From assembly GCA_016183885.1 (NCBI GenBank), contig JACPDS010000057.1, positions 659 through 23,187 of the forward strand: a DNA stretch of 22,529 bases, given 5' to 3'. Made by a program: the position numbers and the translations under genes. The number at the start of each line of letters is the position of its first letter. Position 1 is the stretch's first letter. The notes under the pieces were generated by a model. The model was given only the letters and a program-made list of their open reading frames with translations, was not told the origin of the DNA and did no database searches. The DNA comes from Armatimonadota bacterium. Lineage in GTDB: Bacteria; Vulcanimicrobiota; JACPDS01. Positions 21,844-22,529 of this stretch are shown one piece after another.

Positions 21844-22037
21844 ACTGCTAATTCAAGTTTTTTAATCTTATGTTTTTCCGGAACATCTTCCATTGTCATC
21901 AATATATACGCCTCTTTCATATTCTCTTCAAGCTCGTCCAAAGTTTCTCCCTGCGTCATTATCTCTGGACGTTCAACTAATTTGCCTACCCAAAATTTTT
22001 CACCCTTCCAATAAATCATACTTAATTTAGTTTTCAT
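21840..22037 (-). CDS. hicB: second HicB-type antitoxin
   Basis: A 65-residue HicB-like antitoxin: MIYWKGEKFWVGKLVERPEI, then MTQGETLDELEENMKEAYIL and DVPEKHKIKKLELAV. The W-K-G/x-F-W-x-G and T-x-G-E-T-L-D-E-L-E-E-N-x-K-E-A pattern is typical of the HicB class paired with short R-H-G type HicA toxins. No DNA-binding domain is visible. GAGG lies 8-10 bases upstream of the ATG. An 11-bp palindrome, AGCTGACAGCT (22070-22080), lies about 33 bp before the start and might be an operator. Confidence 0.92.
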   Translation of the reverse strand: MKTKLSMIYWKGEKFWVGKLVERPEIMTQGETLDELEENMKEAYILMTMEDVPEKHKIKKLELAV

Positions 22038-22098
22038 TTCTAAACCTCGCTTGTATTTTGAAGTATGTAAGCTGACAGCTAACAGCGCTATTATTACC

Positions 22099-22529
22099 TT
22101 AATTAATTTTTAAAATTTCTTTCTGCATTAAAATTAATTCTTGAATTCCTTTTTCTCCAAGAGAAAGCATTTTATTTAATTGTTTTTTAGAAAAAGGTTT
22201 TTTTTCGGCTGTACCTTGAATTTCTATAATTTCTCCGCTTTGGGTCATTACTAAATTTGAATCTACATCAGCTTGAAAATCCTCTTTATAAGTTAAATCT
22301 AATAATTCTTCTCCATTTATAATCCCAATGCTGATAGCGGCTATAGGTTCTTTAATAATTTCTTTATTAAGCATATTTTTTTTCCCCAGGAAATTGCAGA
22401 TTTGATAAAGCGCAATCATTGAGCCGGTGATTGAAGCTGTACGCGTGCCTCCGTCAGCTTGAATAACATCGCAGTCGATTCGGATGGTGCGTTCGCCTAA
22501 AATTTCTAAGTTAGCAACCGCCCGCAACG
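22099..22529 (-). CDS. rph: RNase PH, C-terminal part (runs off the window)
   Basis: The last 142-143 residues of RNase PH, a phosphate-dependent 3'-5' exoribonuclease that trims tRNA 3' ends; the whole protein is about 240 residues. The upstream part lies beyond base 22529, so the Met at the first complete codon is internal. Signatures: RAVANLEILGERTIRIDCDV followed by IQADGGTRTASITGSMIALY, diagnostic of the family, then AAISIGIINGEELLDLTYKE and ADVDSNLVMTQSG, EIIEIQGTAEKKPFS, and a final helix around MLSLGEKGIQELI. The frame is intact in this part. Confidence 0.94.
   Translation of the reverse strand, partial: LRAVANLEILGERTIRIDCDVIQADGGTRTASITGSMIALYQICNFLGKKNMLNKEIIKEPIAAISIGIINGEELLDLTYKEDFQADVDSNLVMTQSGEIIEIQGTAEKKPFSKKQLNKMLSLGEKGIQELILMQKEILKIN

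Overview
The window comes from an AT-rich bacterial chromosome. The organism is probably a diderm (Gram-negative) from a poorly sampled lineage. The heptose epimerase HldD points to lipopolysaccharide, and the housekeeping genes lepA, trxA and rph are ordinary bacterial types. I cannot name the phylum; an uncultured group such as Omnitrophota or Elusimicrobiota is only a guess. Almost every gene lies on the minus strand. The exceptions are a small coiled-coil gene at the left edge and a proline dehydrogenase gene.

Left edge (1-1740): a 69-residue coiled-coil protein and hldD, then a perfect inverted repeat. CRISPR-Cas island (1792-10636): a complete type I-C system read right to left as cas3, cas5c, cas8c (with an internally started cas11c), cas7c, a BRO-N/antirepressor-like gene, cas4, cas1, cas2, leader, and a minimal array of two identical 32-bp repeats around one 34-bp spacer. 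The genes are closely packed, with 4-bp overlaps or 21-bp gaps, and look like one transcript from a promoter just before cas3. In sampled lines the island is clearly less AT-rich than the transporter region, which fits horizontal transfer between hldD and lepA.

The oddest part of the island is the BRO-type gene. It carries a 31-bp perfect palindrome inside its coding sequence. Its 3' end is split by a 74-bp duplication-insertion whose perfectly repeated part is 32 bp, the same length as the CRISPR repeat. Removing 74 bp restores a 278-residue protein of normal family form. This may be a stray Cas1-Cas2 integration, a reversible switch, or an ordinary duplication.

Middle (10651-13309): lepA, then a HicBA toxin-antitoxin pair. 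Each of lepA and hicB is preceded by a similar segment holding a decayed membrane-protein 3' end (BioY-like) and a promoter of the same design, so hicBA sits between direct repeats.

Sugar region (13310-20798): a GH36 alpha-galactosidase, a membrane/TPR protein, two sugar ABC permeases and a lipoprotein solute-binding protein form an alpha-galactoside uptake and hydrolysis cluster without its ATPase. A proline dehydrogenase gene on the opposite strand splits the cluster, the binding-protein gene carries one frameshift in a homopolymer, and one permease seems to lack about ten residues.

Right edge (20799-22529): a small ORF of unknown meaning, thioredoxin, a second HicBA pair of a different type (its 57-residue toxin is easy to miss) and the C-terminal part of RNase PH running off the window.
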